DNA from: Blastomyces gilchristii SLH14081
Taxonomy: Eukaryota > Ascomycota > Eurotiomycetes > Onygenales > Ajellomycetaceae
Direction: 5' to 3'
DNA: 64,000 bases
NCBI RefSeq assembly: GCF_000003855.2
Contig: NW_003101674.1
Span: 1,230,734-1,294,733, forward strand
The notes beneath the pieces were generated by a model. That model searched no databases. It worked only from the letters and a program-made list of their open reading frames with translations, and was not told where the DNA came from. The first letter of the stretch is position 1. The number at the start of each line of letters is the position of its first letter. Positions 1 through 12,488 of the stretch are shown here, piece after piece. The position numbers were made by a program, and so were the translations under genes.

Positions 1-399
1 CGTCTGAGTGGGAGAAATATGTTAGAGGGAGTAGAGTAGGATTTAGAGCAGAGCGGGTCTTGCTCTTAGAGCGTAGGGAGGGGGGAACGAAGGTGCTTGG
101 TTATAAGACATACGGCCGGTGTCCCCTGAACAAACACTCTTATAAGTCGGATGCGTTGTATCCCCACCGCAATATCCAACTTTAGCATCCAAAAGTCCTT
201 TTCCATTGCCGAACTGTTTGCGGTAGAGATGCTCTACGCCCCAGAAGCAACCGGCAGCAACCGTGGCCTCCTGGGCATTTTCAGGAAAACCCCGGGCTGC
301 AAGGGATTCTGGAGTCAATTGGAGAGAGGGGGTGGTGGTGAAGTGGCGCATTAATCGTGAGAAGAATGGCGGCATGATGGATGAGAACGGGAGGGCCAT
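1..399 (-). CDS. msrA: Peptide methionine sulfoxide reductase A, 5' part (runs off the window)
   Basis: This gene reduces methionine-S-sulfoxide in proteins, usually with thioredoxin as electron donor. Exon 1 is 114-399 (95 codons plus one base) and starts at the ATG at 399. It carries the family signature GCFWGVEH with the catalytic cysteine at residue 51, followed by VGYCGGDTTHPTY. A GTATGT donor begins at 113. The branch-like CTAAC and CACTCAG acceptor place the start of exon 2 at position 3. The split codon C/AC then gives His, restoring the family's S-G-D-T-G-H motif. The rest of the gene lies beyond the left edge. The first 30 residues are hydrophobic/Ser-Thr rich and could be a mitochondrial presequence; Met17 is an alternative cytosolic start. 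The family call is firm; targeting is inference. Confidence 0.93.
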
Positions 400-2464
400 T
401 GGCGAGAGAGAGTATGTGATGGGCGGAAACAGAGCTGATCAGTGGTTGTAATAATTTTCAATATTAAGGAACTGCTGGATATTAAACGTGAAGAATAGCA
501 AGGCGAATAGGCGATGAATCTTGCTCATCAGATTACTCCACTCCCGCAGCGGCGTCATCCTAAAGCCAATTTACTAATCAGCCCAGAGATTCCAAATCGC
601 AACTCCCGCTCCTGCGTATAATAACTAGATCGCACGAGATAAATATAAAACTATTATTAGGTATTATTAATTTAACTATAGGTAATCTAAGCAAATATTT
701 TTTTCCGGGGTATACCTTACTTAACTCGGTAGATACACTATAGAGTCTCTATACGCTATGTTCATCATCTGGCTCTGGCGAAAAACATTCCAAAAAAAAT
801 CCATTTGGCCCAAATTTCAATATTATGGCTGCCGTAGTTACTGGCCGAGTTGCGTTTGTAGTGTTAGCGATTGGCGAAATGTTATGATCTTCTCCTTTGC
901 TCGTCCTCTTACATATTTTCACTTGTTGAGAATTCGTATTAATTAATTAGTTAGCCTTTAAATTAACACCCCGAATTGCCACTCGCCAACACTACTCTCA
1001 ACAACCTATGGCTGGTAAAAATTAGACAAATTGATAAAATAAAAAGTATAAATCACTCAACTTTTCTACAGATTCGTTGATGCTTGCGTTGTTGCTCAAG
1101 CCCCACTGTTTTGGACTATTTTAACTGTAGAAGTGATTTTATATTTCTCATGCTCAGATCATCATAGTAACCTTCCCGCAGGCGTATTTTGGATGAGCAA
1201 GCCTTTCGGTCACTGTAGAATCAGGGGCATGGGGTGTAACTCAAATGCAGATAATCCGTAAACTGATCGCAATCATCAAGGTTGTCTTGGGCCTTTTTTA
1301 TTCCTTTCACGCCTCGTTCCCGAAGACAGTTCAAAAACACCGAATGAGGAGGTTCCTAAACATGGGCTGGAAATGAAGGCGGGCGGAAATTAGCTCTTCC
1401 TTAATGAGAGAAAAAAAAATTTCCCGAGCTCGTTACCAGTCAGTTGCAAGTGTTCCTTACACCAAACGATTAGTGATGACGAAGATGTGAAATACTACAT
1501 GCACATGATTGGAATTAAAAAGTCCGAATCAATCTGATAACTAGTGTTTAACTACATATCCTGAACCGCGTGCTGGCAGCCTACCCTAGTTGGCATAGCG
1601 GAACTCAGACAAATGGCTAATAGAAGTCGTAGATTTTTGGGGCATCTACAATGGCAGCTCTGTTTTAACTCGAGAGTTCAACGATGAGAACGCAGGAAGA
1701 GACGAGATATATGGAACTTGGCTCGATGCTTTTCTTCATATTTGAGTTAACTAACCCCCACATAGGATTGAGTCATGGTTGGCTCAACGCCTGCTAGTGT
1801 TCTCCACATGGAGCTCCGGAACCTTGAGCTTAAATGGACTTCAAAATTTCTCGGAATTACTTGCATGCATCCCACAGTCACAGCTTGCCGTATCTTGAGG
1901 TTTCGTTTCATTGGAGAGCTACATATGTCTCACTTCAGTGAGTTGCGTTCAATCTTGAGATCCTCGGGCGGAGAAACTGCAGTTTGTTGTTTGTTACGTG
2001 TTAAAGAAGCAAAATGGCTCTTGAAATTTTGCTGGATGTGGATCTAGTTGATTTATCCATGTACCGACACATCAACAGGTATCAAGTCATGAGCACAAAG
2101 CGTAGATCCACAGTCTCAAACGCAATTCTCCTTGCTGCAAATAGCTCAAACGGACACTGACATTGGACGACTAGAAGGCGTGGAAACGGGAACAAACAAT
2201 CGGCAGACTCGTCACTCAAACACAAAGTAGGGAAAGAATAAAGAAGGGTAGATAGGCGCCATTTGGATATATTGAACACGGGCGGCATGGAAGAAACAAA
2301 ATAAACTAAAAGAAGATACCTAAATTACATACAATTCAAGGGAAAGAAGAAATCGTGATAGGAAGCCCAAGCCGATCCTTTGCACCCAAACACCCACTTA
2401 TAGCCAGCCCACGAGCGCCAAAAATTAAAAAAAGGATCTATATTAAAATTATAACCACACAGAA
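400..2464. other. Intergenic region, no gene recognised
   Basis: About 2 kb between the msrA start and the kinesin-8 stop. It holds only short open frames without family features. A small AT-rich patch lies at about 640-740. The longest open frame, at 1775-2047, has no recognisable motif and no ATG-linked splice structure I could build. I see nothing else supportable here. Confidence 0.5.
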
Positions 2465-5400
2465 CTACCTCCACGAACCTTTCGCCCCGGGCTGTAAGCT
2501 ACCCCGCAACGATCCGCCGCCAGAAATCGTGGCCGAGCTAAGCCGGATCCCTTCTCGGGACCCAAGGCCTATCTGTTTCGCATCCCCGAACGTCGTCCGT
2601 CGGTGGCCATTTACTTTCATAATTGGTACGGTCCTCGGGCTCAAAACGCTAATCTTCGAATCATGTTCCTTTTCGCTTTTCACCATCCGTCTTGCTTGGG
2701 ATGCCGAGAACATGCTGCTGTTTTCATTGGTGGGGCTTGCGCTCGTGGCGGCTGTCGGGCTTCGTCGTCTTTGGGTCCTATTTACTCCAGCCATCGAAGC
2801 CCGATGTCCTCCATGGTGGGTTCCGGAAATGCGTCTCATCGCCGAGTGTATCGTCATGGCGTCACTTTTGTCCATTTTCCACCCATCTTCGTTATCTGAT
2901 GATGACCCGCTGACATTGCTTTTTGTGTTATCATCAGCCTCAGAATGGTCAAGGGATCTGCGATTTAGGAAACTACTATTTTCAATACCACGTAATGGAG
3001 ACAGTTCGCCGTCCGACGCTAAGGGGAGCCTGGGCAACGCCGAGGGAACTGGGGATCCGTTTGGTTTCTTGGATAAGAAACCGGCTTTGAAACGGCTATT
3101 CTTCTGGATGGTGAGCGAGGTAGGAGGGCTGCAGATTGGTGATGACTCCCTCGAGCCGTTTGAGGTTCGACGGGGAATGGCGGATGCCACTAAATGCATT
3201 GGTGGCAATCGTGGCTCCGCTGAGGGCGTATTAGCGGGTGATTCCGCTGTCTTTTGTGGAGTCTTCTCGAATTCCGCAAGGGTTCCTTCCTCTACATCGT
3301 CCTTCCACCTCACGCTCCGCTTGTTGCTCTTCGTCTGAAGCTTCCTTGGCGTGAAATTGATACCCTTCTTTGGCCCTATTTTTCTTCTTCTAGGGGAAGG
3401 CTTGGCTGGGGATGGAGTTACATGAGGTGCTATAGATATAGCCGCGTTAATAGGTTTTGGTAATGATGCGGCCCTTCCCATACTGTATTGCTTTCGGCGC
3501 TTAGGCGTACCAGCCTTGTTTGGCGGGAAAACTTCGACAGGTGGCGCGCCTCCATCGGGTATAGCGACGTGGGCCGTTGCGGTTGTGCTAGACCTAAGGA
3601 GCTTTCCAAGGATTACCTTGCCAGTCGCAACTGCGTCCTCCTCGCGAAGCTGCATAATGTCCTCAATAGCAGAAACAGTCTCGAAATTTGTTTGCAGCAA
3701 CATCTGGATCATGGACAAATCACCACCTTTCTCCTGCTCGGCGATTGCGGCTAATGCTTCCCTTTCTGCATTGGACTTGAGTAACTCTGCTTCTCGGGTA
3801 AGAGTGGCAGTGTCGACACTATCCGCGATTTCAAGTTCTTGGAGCTGTTTAATACCAATGTCCAGTGCAGAATTGATGCCTCGATCCCAGCTGCTTCTCG
3901 CGAGTTTCTGATGATAATGCTGCCTGCTGCCCTCGAGCTCGATGAGTATTCCTTGCGCACTCTTCCGAATGGCCTGGAGGTTTGACAAAGCGGATTCATT
4001 TTCTGTAGCATCGCACACACTGTCGAATGCAGCAATCCAGGCTGAAAGAATTGAGATACGACGGCTGACCTGCCTTAAGCGAAGCATGCAATTGACCCTC
4101 TCTTCCCTTTCGGAAGCTGAATGTTCATATGCACTACGCAGACGAACCACTCCTTCACGCACCACTATTTCCTTTTTCTCAGCCTGTTTCTTAAACTTCG
4201 CGAATGCAATGGTCTCATAATCCTTCTGCTGTTGCTGCAGCTCTTTAATCAACGCCATTTGCTCATCAATTTTAACAAGGAAATCTTTGACATGGCGATT
4301 CACGTTATAAACATTTCTGGTAACTTTCGTTTGGATGTTCTTTGCCCGGTTCGCATATCGAAGGGTGTTTTGGGTTTCGTCAAAGTGTTGGCTGGACGGA
4401 CTGACACAGACAATCATTACCGTCTTACAATTTCCTCCCAATGAGAATTTTAGGAGGCGGGTGAGCTTCGAATTTCGGTAAGGGACATGATTACGCTTCC
4501 TAGGGTCGCATAGCGCATTTATGCAATTGCCTAGAGCCAGCAAAGATTTGTTGATATTGGCGCCTTCGATCAGCCTCTCTCCTCTATTTTTTGTTGCACT
4601 CGCCCGCTCACTTCCTGCCAGGTCGATAATGCTCAATGTTGCCATCGTGTGTGGCTCGTTGATATCCGCGTTACGGTCCTTTTGCACTACGTTAATTTGA
4701 AGAACCGCGTGAGACCGAGATGATGTTGCGTTTGCTTCTGTGGGGGACATTGTTCGCGATTCATTTCCCCTCACAATCATGTCCATCACTTCCTGAACGT
4801 TCTGCGGGTGATGGCTGGAAAGTCCGGCAACAGAAACTGTTTGGTTTGCATCTTCTCGGAGCATGAGACCACCCTTGATAGTATTGGTGGTGCTGAGCAA
4901 GTCGCGGATGGTCTCGTTGTAGATTTCCAAATATGACAATGATATCTCCGTGACTTTTTCATCTGTTCTGTCCGCAATCCGCTCGAAGAGTTCTTGCATG
5001 GTAAGGAAAATAATACCCGGCTGTTGAGCAGTTCCCGTGATCGTGTGGGTTTTTCCACAACCCGTCGCGCCGTATGCAAACACGGTTGCATTGTAGCCAT
5101 CCAACACGCTGTCTAGAAGGCTTCGAGTTGTTGCTTCATACACATCCTCTTGGGTTGTGTTTTCGTCGAAAACTCTATCGAACATAAAGGTCTGGTCCTT
5201 CACACGTTTTCCGTTCGGGACAACGGATCTGGAAAATCGATGTACTGGGTTGTCCTCTGGTGGGTCAAAAACCCTGAATGACGAAAGTCAGGAGCTATTC
5301 GCAACCGTAACTGGGGGGCGGCGCTTTACTCACAAGCACTTGTCATCCATGACCTTTATTACAGGTCGAATGCCTTTCTGTATCAGTTTCGGGGTTGGAA

Positions 5401-5533
5401 CTGCAGCCAAGGACCCGTCCCCTAGGAAGAGCATTGAATCATCACATTTTGTAAGTTGTGCAGCTTCTCGTATCGTAAACGGCCTGACTCGAACGGTCAC
5501 TGAAATAGAGGACGCACCACTCGAGGCCGCCAT
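2465..5533 (-). CDS. kipB: Kinesin-8 family motor protein (Kip3/KipB type)
   Basis: This is a plus-end-directed motor that shortens microtubules; in fungi kinesin-8 acts in spindle length control, mitosis and nuclear positioning. Exon 1 is 5334-5533 and exon 2 is 2465-5273, separated by a 60-bp GTGAGT...CAG intron that restores L-V-F-D-P-P. The product is 1002 residues. The N-terminal motor begins with SVTVRVRPF (residues 11-19). The nucleotide site GATGCGKT is at 135-142, SSRSH (switch I) at 251-255 and DLAGSE (switch II) at 284-289. The YGATGCGKTHT form and N-terminal motor fit kinesin-8. A neck/coiled-coil region with Glu/Gln/Lys-rich helices follows, then a long basic Ser/Pro-rich tail with likely phosphorylation sites. 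The initiator ATG at 5533 immediately precedes the motor. The class is confident; the subfamily name is by homology. Confidence 0.95.
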
Positions 5534-6451
5534 CAGGGATAGGTTGTATGAACAGTTGCTGTCGTCTGAGAATGTTGTGTAAACTGGTGAAGTATGTATG
5601 CAATGAAGTGAAAACGCAGGAAAGATAAAATAGATAAAAAACAAAAACAAGCTAAAGGATATCCCCGAATGGATGCCGGGAGAAGGGAAAATCTAGCTCT
5701 GTTGAAGGTTAATAGTATTGTCGACGGGGGAACTTTCAGCCCATTCATTGGAAGGTCTGTCTGTCTGCCGCTCGTCAAGCCCGTCAGGGCATTATTTACG
5801 GGTTCTGTTGATGCGATGCGACGGGTGAAAATAGTTGATCCGACGCCGGTTGCCATGGCAGCCGTGCCTGCGTGGAGATTGGGGAGAAGTGTGTGAATTT
5901 AAGTGTTTTGCACCCCAATTTAGTACTTACCGTAAATGCACACGCACTTCAGCTTGTCCTACAGCGTACATTATTGGTGCAGCGGTCAGAAAGTAGAAAG
6001 TATCAATCCGTACGAAATTAGCCAGCTAGAGTTCATGCCCATTCTGCCCATGGCATTCCGCATCATTTGGCATCGTAACCCTGCTTGTCAACGTAGATAT
6101 ACAGCGTAGGGACCTCGGTATATCTGGTTGGTACACATGAAGCCAATGTGTCTCTGGCTATTGTGAACTGACTATGAATTCTTAAAGCATGGAAAACCCG
6201 ACGGCTAACCCGCAACTAGCTCATTGTAAGCGCATGGGTATGGAATCGTACTACGTATATGTGCACTTTAAAATGTTTTTGCTCTGTTTGTAACAGTACA
6301 AATAAGGGGTTAAACCATGTATCAACCTCGTCAGATAAAACAATTTACCAGCAAAATCTAGGTAGTTTAGGCCCCAAAGAGATGAGTATTAAACAGATAT
6401 GGCCAACCCCTAACTCCATACTCCATTGAAATTTACCCCAGAATGTCAGCA
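5534..6451. other. Intergenic region between kinesin-8 and the 6452 gene
   Basis: About 0.9 kb that contains the kinesin-8 promoter side and the 3' side of the next minus-strand gene. The open frames here have no recognisable domains. A plus-strand frame at 5669-5896 exists but shows no family features. I cannot place a TATA box or other site with confidence. Confidence 0.5.
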
Positions 6452-6976
6452 TCATTCATCATCTTCAGCGTCGTATTTTGCAATCATAACGTCCCAGCCA
6501 GGGTCATCAAACCCAATCCCTAGTTCATCTTCATCCTGGCCCTCAACTGGTTTGCGGAATCTGAACGCTATCGCTTGAGAATCCTTGAGCCCTGCCTCTT
6601 CGGGGCCTGTGATGGCTGTCCTTCGACCCCGCAAAGGCTGCTTCTGCTTCCCGTTCGCTGATTCTTCCGTCGTCGGTCTCAACTTTTTCCATCCTTTTTC
6701 CAAGTTGTTTCTGTCAAGAGGTACACCAAACTCGATTTCAGCTGGATTTTCAGGAACCGATTGGCCGTTGATTTCAGTAATATTGCGAACTTTGAGAGCC
6801 TTCAGGATTTCCTCTTTTATGGAATCAAATGATTGGGTGGGCGATACAAGGAGAAGGATTGTGACATTGTGGTTTTTGAACCTGAGAGTCCATTTGAGCG
6901 AATTAGGTTCACTCTTAGGCGGTGTTAGTAAGAATGCAATACCACATACAACAAAGGAAATAATTGCACTCACCAT
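6452..6976 (-). CDS. Small acidic-tailed protein of unknown function; intron directly after the start codon
   Basis: I do not recognise a named family. The best model has a coding exon 1 consisting of only the ATG (6974-6976), a 60-bp intron (6914-6973) with donor GTGAGT, branch TTACTAAC and acceptor CTAAG, then exon 2 at 6452-6913. The product is 154 residues, beginning M-S-E-P-N-S-L-K-W-T-L-R-F. The N-terminal 100 residues look like a compact alpha/beta fold (KWTLRFKNHNVTILLLV, then FDSIKEEILKALK). The C-terminus is acidic (DEDELGIGFDDPGWDV...AEDDE). The intron has a length divisible by three and no stop, so an unspliced reading continues upstream to 7057 (201 residues). A strong branch point plus donor argues for splicing. 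No catalytic motif is visible. Confidence 0.7.
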   Translation of the reverse strand: MVSAIISFVVCGIAFLLTPPKSEPNSLKWTLRFKNHNVTILLLVSPTQSFDSIKEEILKALKVRNITEINGQSVPENPAEIEFGVPLDRNNLEKGWKKLRPTTEESANGKQKQPLRGRRTAITGPEEAGLKDSQAIAFRFRKPVEGQDEDELGIGFDDPGWDVMIAKYDAEDDE

Positions 6977-7281
6977 TTCGAGTATAATAACCTGCTTAAC
7001 TCTCAGGCCAGGCTCAAGTCGTGGGGAGTTAGCGATTGTTCGATAATGAATTCCCATTTGTCGCGTGTTTGATCCCTGGGTCGCTCGCCTCTGCCGCCCA
7101 ATCGGGGCTAGCCTGGAAAGCCCAAGCTAATAAACTTCCAAGTTCAACGAAATCCTGAGCTGCATCCGAAACGACGCCGGGCCTATGTTTGATATCAATT
7201 TGGCCAAAGTCACCTAATACAATTCCATTTACGCCTTAATATCCTTTCTCTGCTCTACACAATCCCTGAGGACGTATAGCC

Positions 7282-8005
7282 ATGGGATCCAAACAGGATT
7301 CATTGCCTCCAATGGACGGGGATCAACCTCTGAGCCCCATGTTCGGCCATACCAATGCCTCCCCTCCGCGCCTCGGCATCGATCCAATCGTCCGCCTACC
7401 AATTACGATGGGCGCTGCGTTCACTGCCGGCATGGTTTTAGGAGCTGGCCATGGTAGCACAAGGGCGGCATTTCGATACCGTGCTGAGAACGCTCATCGA
7501 CTACCAACCACAACCATGGGCTGGTACCATTATCACAGAAGCAAGAACTACAAATCCCTGGTTGGGGGTGTAAAGGATGGAATGAAAATGGGCATGAAGC
7601 TTGGGGCTGGCGCATTTACGTTTTGCTTGTTTGAGGAAACAGTTGACCACGCACGTCACGGCCGACGGGATTTCCTTTCTACGGTGACTGCCGGTCTTAC
7701 TTTCTCTGGCCTTTATAGCTTGCTTGGTATGTTATCATTGCATCTTTTGTCATGGATCATTCACATTCCCGTGCTTGCGATATGTGTTTATCGAGTTTTA
7801 TCGATCGTTCTTTGCTAACCAAGAATGTATAGCTCATCACGATGTATATACAGCTGCGCGAACGGCGAAGCTTGGTCTGACATTGAGTCTCGCCTATGGA
7901 TTGATCCAGGATGCTCTCGCGACGATGAAAGGAAATCGACCCGATTATGTCGATTTTATGTACCGGAAATTTCGGCCAGGGAATGAAGGTGTTGATGCCG
8001 CTTAG
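7282..8005 (+). CDS. Tim17/Tim22/Tim23-family-like mitochondrial membrane protein
   Basis: Exon 1 is 7282-7726 and exon 2 is 7833-8005; the 106-bp intron has GTATGT, branch TGCTAACC and TATAG. The spliced product is 205 residues. It has glycine-rich hydrophobic segments typical of the Tim17 superfamily (MGAAFTAGMVLGAGHGSTR, then GGVKDGMKMGMKLGAGAFTF and STVTAGLTFSGLYSLL). In that superfamily, paired GxxxG-type helices build inner-membrane or peroxisomal channels and assembly factors. It lacks a cleavable signal and has a charged loop (DHARHGRRDF) between helices. This is more likely a TIMMDC1-like or orphan member than the core translocase Tim17/22/23, because the N-terminal Pro-rich extension and C-terminal tail differ. 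Superfamily membership is inferred from pattern, not search. Confidence 0.72.
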
Positions 8006-10281
8006 CCTGGCTTCTTTGGCTATCCTTGTGAAAGGTCGCTGAAAGCGTATTCGAAGCTAGAGGTGCTCCGACGGGGTCGAACCATATAAAATCGGGAAGC
8101 TTTTCCCCGCGTGGTCATGACGGTATACTTTACACAGCACGATATGGCGCTGGTTTTGGGACCCGATACTCTCCTCTTCGATCAACTCAACATTGAGCAT
8201 CGCAAAAGGCTACTGCAGCCTGGGGTATTATTATGTCAAGCACATTCATCCATTAAAGAACTATTATGACTTTTGTAGTATGGCCACAAAGTGCTACCAA
8301 AAAATCCTGAGTCGACCACGGCCATCGAGCGGCATGTCAGTTTCGCTCCGCTATCGGGTTATACCCCTCGATCAAGCCGCAACCCGGCCGAAGGACGGTA
8401 TCCTGCCGACTCTACCGACTGTCCTTGACCCAGCCCTCATGACAGGGTTCCCACTCAAGTACAGCAAATTTGCGATACCGTTGACTCACCCCCAGGCAAT
8501 CACTCTGGCTAGCGCGTAGCTAGTGAAACTGATAGAAAGTCCCACTCTAGGGATAGTATCGCCGGTGAATCCGAACGTTAACCACCAAACTGCGTATCAT
8601 GATGATCGTGGAACATCCCTATCACAAATGTTAGATGGCTATACAAGTGTTGGGCTAACCATGTTCTCCGCGATGATCATAATTGGAAATTTCTATTCGA
8701 GGCACCCAATCCTACCGCGCCGATCAACCCTAGGCCAAATTTCCCCCACTATATGATGTCTCCGAGATTTGTAAAATGCAGGCCTCCTAGTACGAGAGAT
8801 AACTTCACCAAATTGGGCTACCGGCTCTCTGCAAGGCATGGCACAAAATGACCATATAGCTTTACACGCCCTACTGGGTAATGGCTGATATTTTGTTACA
8901 CTTCCGCTCAAAGTCAAGTCTAGATTGCGAAGGTATAGCCACTCTACCCACGATAGATTGCTGACTTAGTTTCTGTATCTGATAGTATCTGATATTCAAT
9001 TCTTTTTGGTTTTTTGCTTCAGCCTCAAAATTTATTTAATTTCCAAAATCTCCTGTTTCTTTAAATGAGCTTTATTTCGTGCCAACTTGTAAACAGACTC
9101 GGTACATTCCAGCTGTCTTCCTTGTCCCAACCGTCGTCGTTTCCAAGCTAAGATAATCGAGTATTTACACTTAGGAACGTGGCTACAGGACAGGCTGGTA
9201 TCAATGCCCAAGAATCCGTTTGATCAGATAACATTATCAGGCCCGCCAGCATTGGCCTCATACAGATATTTCTAGGCTACCGGTGTCTGCTAGTCAACTT
9301 GTTGTTGAATGTAAAGATAAATATCGATGGGCGCCGCAGGTAGTGGCTGCCTCTGAGGCAGAAAGATCGGTGTGGACTCCGGTCGAGTCCAATGTCAAAT
9401 GGGTTCGGGTATCATCACAGTTACGGAGCTTATACTCAAATGGCCAGCTTATGTGGACGGCAGGTTATGACTAGACTTGAGCTTTCTTGTGATAGTAATG
9501 GTGAATGAATGAGCTCCTCTCAAACCAATCAGCAAAGGTACGGGCAATTCTTTCACTCATCCAGATGCTCAATAAAAATAAACCGTTCGCCAGCCTGCCA
9601 GCTAGGACCACGTTTCTAAAGAGATTTGATATACTTTTGAAAGATAGCTGTCCGTGTGCTTTTCAAGATCCGACCGGCTAAGAAGGGAGAAGAAGGCGAT
9701 GAGATACATGCGAGACCCATGTGTGGAGTATATAATAGAGGAATGAACATGGATTCGATGGTTTGAGAAAGCAAGCAGGAAGGCTTGAGAAGTTGAAAAG
9801 GGCTGTTGTGGTACAGTGGCATCGAAACAACTACGGTGAAGTGTCGATAGCGCTTGTACGGTGTTCAGTAAATAGAAATGAGCCGTTCGGGACAGACCAA
9901 TTAGTTAGGAGTCACTGGAAAGCATATTCTTACGCTGAGGCGTGTGACGGCTGATTGACCAACAAAGTACGAAGCATTGTTCGTTCTGTTAAATCACTTA
10001 TTTATGGCTGAGGTTCGATCAGTCAGCTATTAATAGTTGTGCACCCTGCTGCGGGCGTCTGATCCTCCTCACCCTCACAATTCTTACATTTGGCAGCTCA
10101 CCTGATCGATCTCAGTTTTAGTCTCGATTGACGGACCCTGGCCTTGCAGCAGGAGCTGGGGTGGAACGTAATCTTAAATAACTGGAAATATGTCGGACAC
10201 ACCGGTACAGTCACAGCGATCTTGACGACGGGTTAAATAAACAAGACAATCACAGTAGCTGCTCGGTGAAACGGGAAGAGC
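8006..10281. other. Intergenic region of about 2.3 kb, no gene recognised
   Basis: It holds several short open frames on both strands, none with a start, splice structure and recognisable motif together. Base composition is close to that of the flanking genic DNA, so it is not part of the AT-rich repeat compartment. It may contain UTRs or a non-coding transcript, but nothing in the sequence supports one specifically. Confidence 0.45.
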
Positions 10282-11427
10282 ATGGAACGACACCAACAGC
10301 ACAGCCAGGTAAATATGAATTTAACAGTCACCATCGTCACGTTCGTTTCTAGTGGGCCTAAATAGCAGAACAACTGACAATTTTGACAGCCGCCTCCATT
10401 TTCAATTCAGCTTCTGGCGAGCGGATTAGACGACTCAAGCATCACAGCTGAGAACAGAAATGACAAGCTCTGGGCCGTCTTCCCTGCGTCTTACCGCACT
10501 GGCGCTGATGACCTTGCTGCCCCGAGCCATGATTACATGGCCTGTATCGAAAAGGAGCTCGATGTGCATAGGCTGAATAGAATCTTTCAATGGCTGTGGG
10601 TGGTGGGCCGACCCATGCCGCCCCGACCTCTCCACTGCCAGCTCCTGCTTGGACGCGAAATACTCGTCACAGAACAGATGGACATGCATCTCGTCTGGAC
10701 GGAGGGTCGGGTATACCTCAAACCCATCCCACGCTTCCTACTTGAACCCCATTTCTGGACTGAATATCTTTCCTGCCGGGACGGTTGCAGCTGCCTTTAT
10801 CATGAGAGTGCCGTTGGTTCACTAGGGAGCGCCCGGGAGTGCTCCCATCGAAAGCTGCGGAAGTCTGCACTTGGATTCTTGTACACATATGCCGCACTGA
10901 TCTCTCATGAGAGTGACTTTCATATTGCAAAGGACAAACGACTGCTCCCAGCCGACGAGAAGCACTTGACGTGGCAAGGGTGGAGGACTTTTGTTGAGCA
11001 ACTCGACACGGCGTGCATCTACCCGAACATTAGCCTGCGATTCATTTACGGTGAGCTTCGCCTCAGCCGTCTGAATAACATATACCGTTTCACACAGCGC
11101 CCGTTGCTGGGTGGTTATACGAGACACTGGCACGAATACAAGACCTTCTTTCGGGACAATTTCACTTTGCTAGCATCTGCAACAGTATACATTGCTATCG
11201 TCCTCACTGCCATGCAAGTCGGATTGGAGACAAAAGGGCTTAGCGACAGCGCTTCGTTTCAGTCGGCATCATACGGTTTCACTGTTTTTTCCATTCTGGG
11301 GCCACTTGCAGCCACAGGCTGTATCCTCTTCTCGTTTTTCTATTTATTTGTGAACAATTTGGTGGCAGCTCTAGCTTACGAGAAAAAAAGGTTTCATCAC
11401 ATCAACGTCAGCTCCGGTGGACCGTAA
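10282..11427 (+). CDS. Fungal protein with two C-terminal membrane segments (DUF6601-like)
   Basis: Exon 1 is a short 27-nt coding piece, 10282-10308 (M-E-R-H-Q-Q-H-S-Q). An 81-bp intron with GTAAAT and TTGACAG follows, then exon 2 at 10390-11427, giving 354 residues. Exon 2 is open in frame upstream of the internal ATG at 10537, which supports the upstream exon. The body is rich in Trp/Tyr/Leu (LNRIFQWLWVVGRPMPPRPL, LEPHFWTEYLSC, YTRHWHEYKTFFRDNF). Two hydrophobic segments lie near the C-terminus (about residues 267-288 and 310-335). The layout of a soluble N-terminal part, an HWHEYKTFF-type motif and two TM helices resembles fungal DUF6601 proteins, whose function is unknown. The family name is from memory of the pattern and should be treated as tentative. 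Confidence 0.75.
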
Positions 11428-12488
11428 GGTTCCTCGTGGCCAGGAGGTTGCTAGCACAAGTCGCAATCTTTTACGATGGTAGAATTCACTAAAGCCATCT
11501 GAGAGTTAAATTATAGGCGTGGGTATGCCGGAACTCAGGGGATGTACTAGCTAACTAGATTTAATATTTGCGATATTATCCGTTTTGTTCTCTTGAAGCA
11601 GCAATGAAGTATAATAAATACCCTTAAAACGTTTCTTGAAAGTTAGCGTGCTCTTTTAAGTTGAAATATAATTGAGGCGAGAACTCAGTCAGTACTGGGG
11701 CGAGTGGAGAGCGTGCGCATTACTCCTGTTGGGGGTGCGGATAACCATGCCTAGCCAGCAACCGTTCCCCGCGAAACGGATGCCAAGCCTGAAGCTCTTT
11801 GGCGGCTCCACCCTTTCCCTCTCGCTTCTTCAGCGCCGTTCGCTGGGCTCGCCACCCCTCACCCCGGCCCTCGTCCCCTCTCATGCCGTTTCGTTTGCTT
11901 CTCTTCGGCTTCAGGTCTGGCTCTTAGGTTTTATATTGAAATTAGTTTGCTTGGAACTTGACCCTGGTTGTGGTGGCTGCATCTCTTTCCAAAAAATTTT
12001 AAGGTCCCCACGGTTTTATGAACGCTTCCCTGCATCCGCTCCGACCATTATTACTACCTATTGCTGCTTTGATAGTATGGTTTAGAGCTTCATTCAGCCC
12101 AACCGCCGGATTCGATCAGATATATCTATACCTTCTTCGGTAAGCTACCCGTGGACATTTAAGCTCGAATGCTACTGACAAAGCTCTTGGACAGCACTGC
12201 TGTGACCATCGTCGTACCATTTTGAATGCGCTAGATATGCTAATTACTCTTTGAACTTTTGCACAGGAATAATATTATTTAATATTAGTTAATTCGCGCC
12301 TTCTCATCCCCTCTCTATTGATAATATCAAAAACCGAAAACCTGCAAGAAGAAGAGGCAAAGAGAAAGAGGGGAAAAAATCGGTACTGCATGCTTGCGAC
12401 AGAATAGTGAATCAATCATAATGTGTCTCCCTCTTGCATAGCCATCCTGCATATAAGGTCTCAGTCGAGTCCACAAGTACAAGGAACG
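11428..12488. other. Intergenic region upstream of the CNB/F-box gene
   Basis: About 1 kb. A plus-strand open frame at 11672-12085 shows no recognisable features. The last 150 bases before the next gene are purine-rich and probably 5' UTR. An out-of-frame upstream ATG at 12421 opens a six-codon frame ending at 12441, that is, a possible uORF 68 bases before the chosen start. Confidence 0.4.

Noticed and set aside
2355..3338. Plus-strand open frame of 327 codons
   Set aside because: It is the antisense shadow of the kinesin-8 tail; no domain and no independent evidence.
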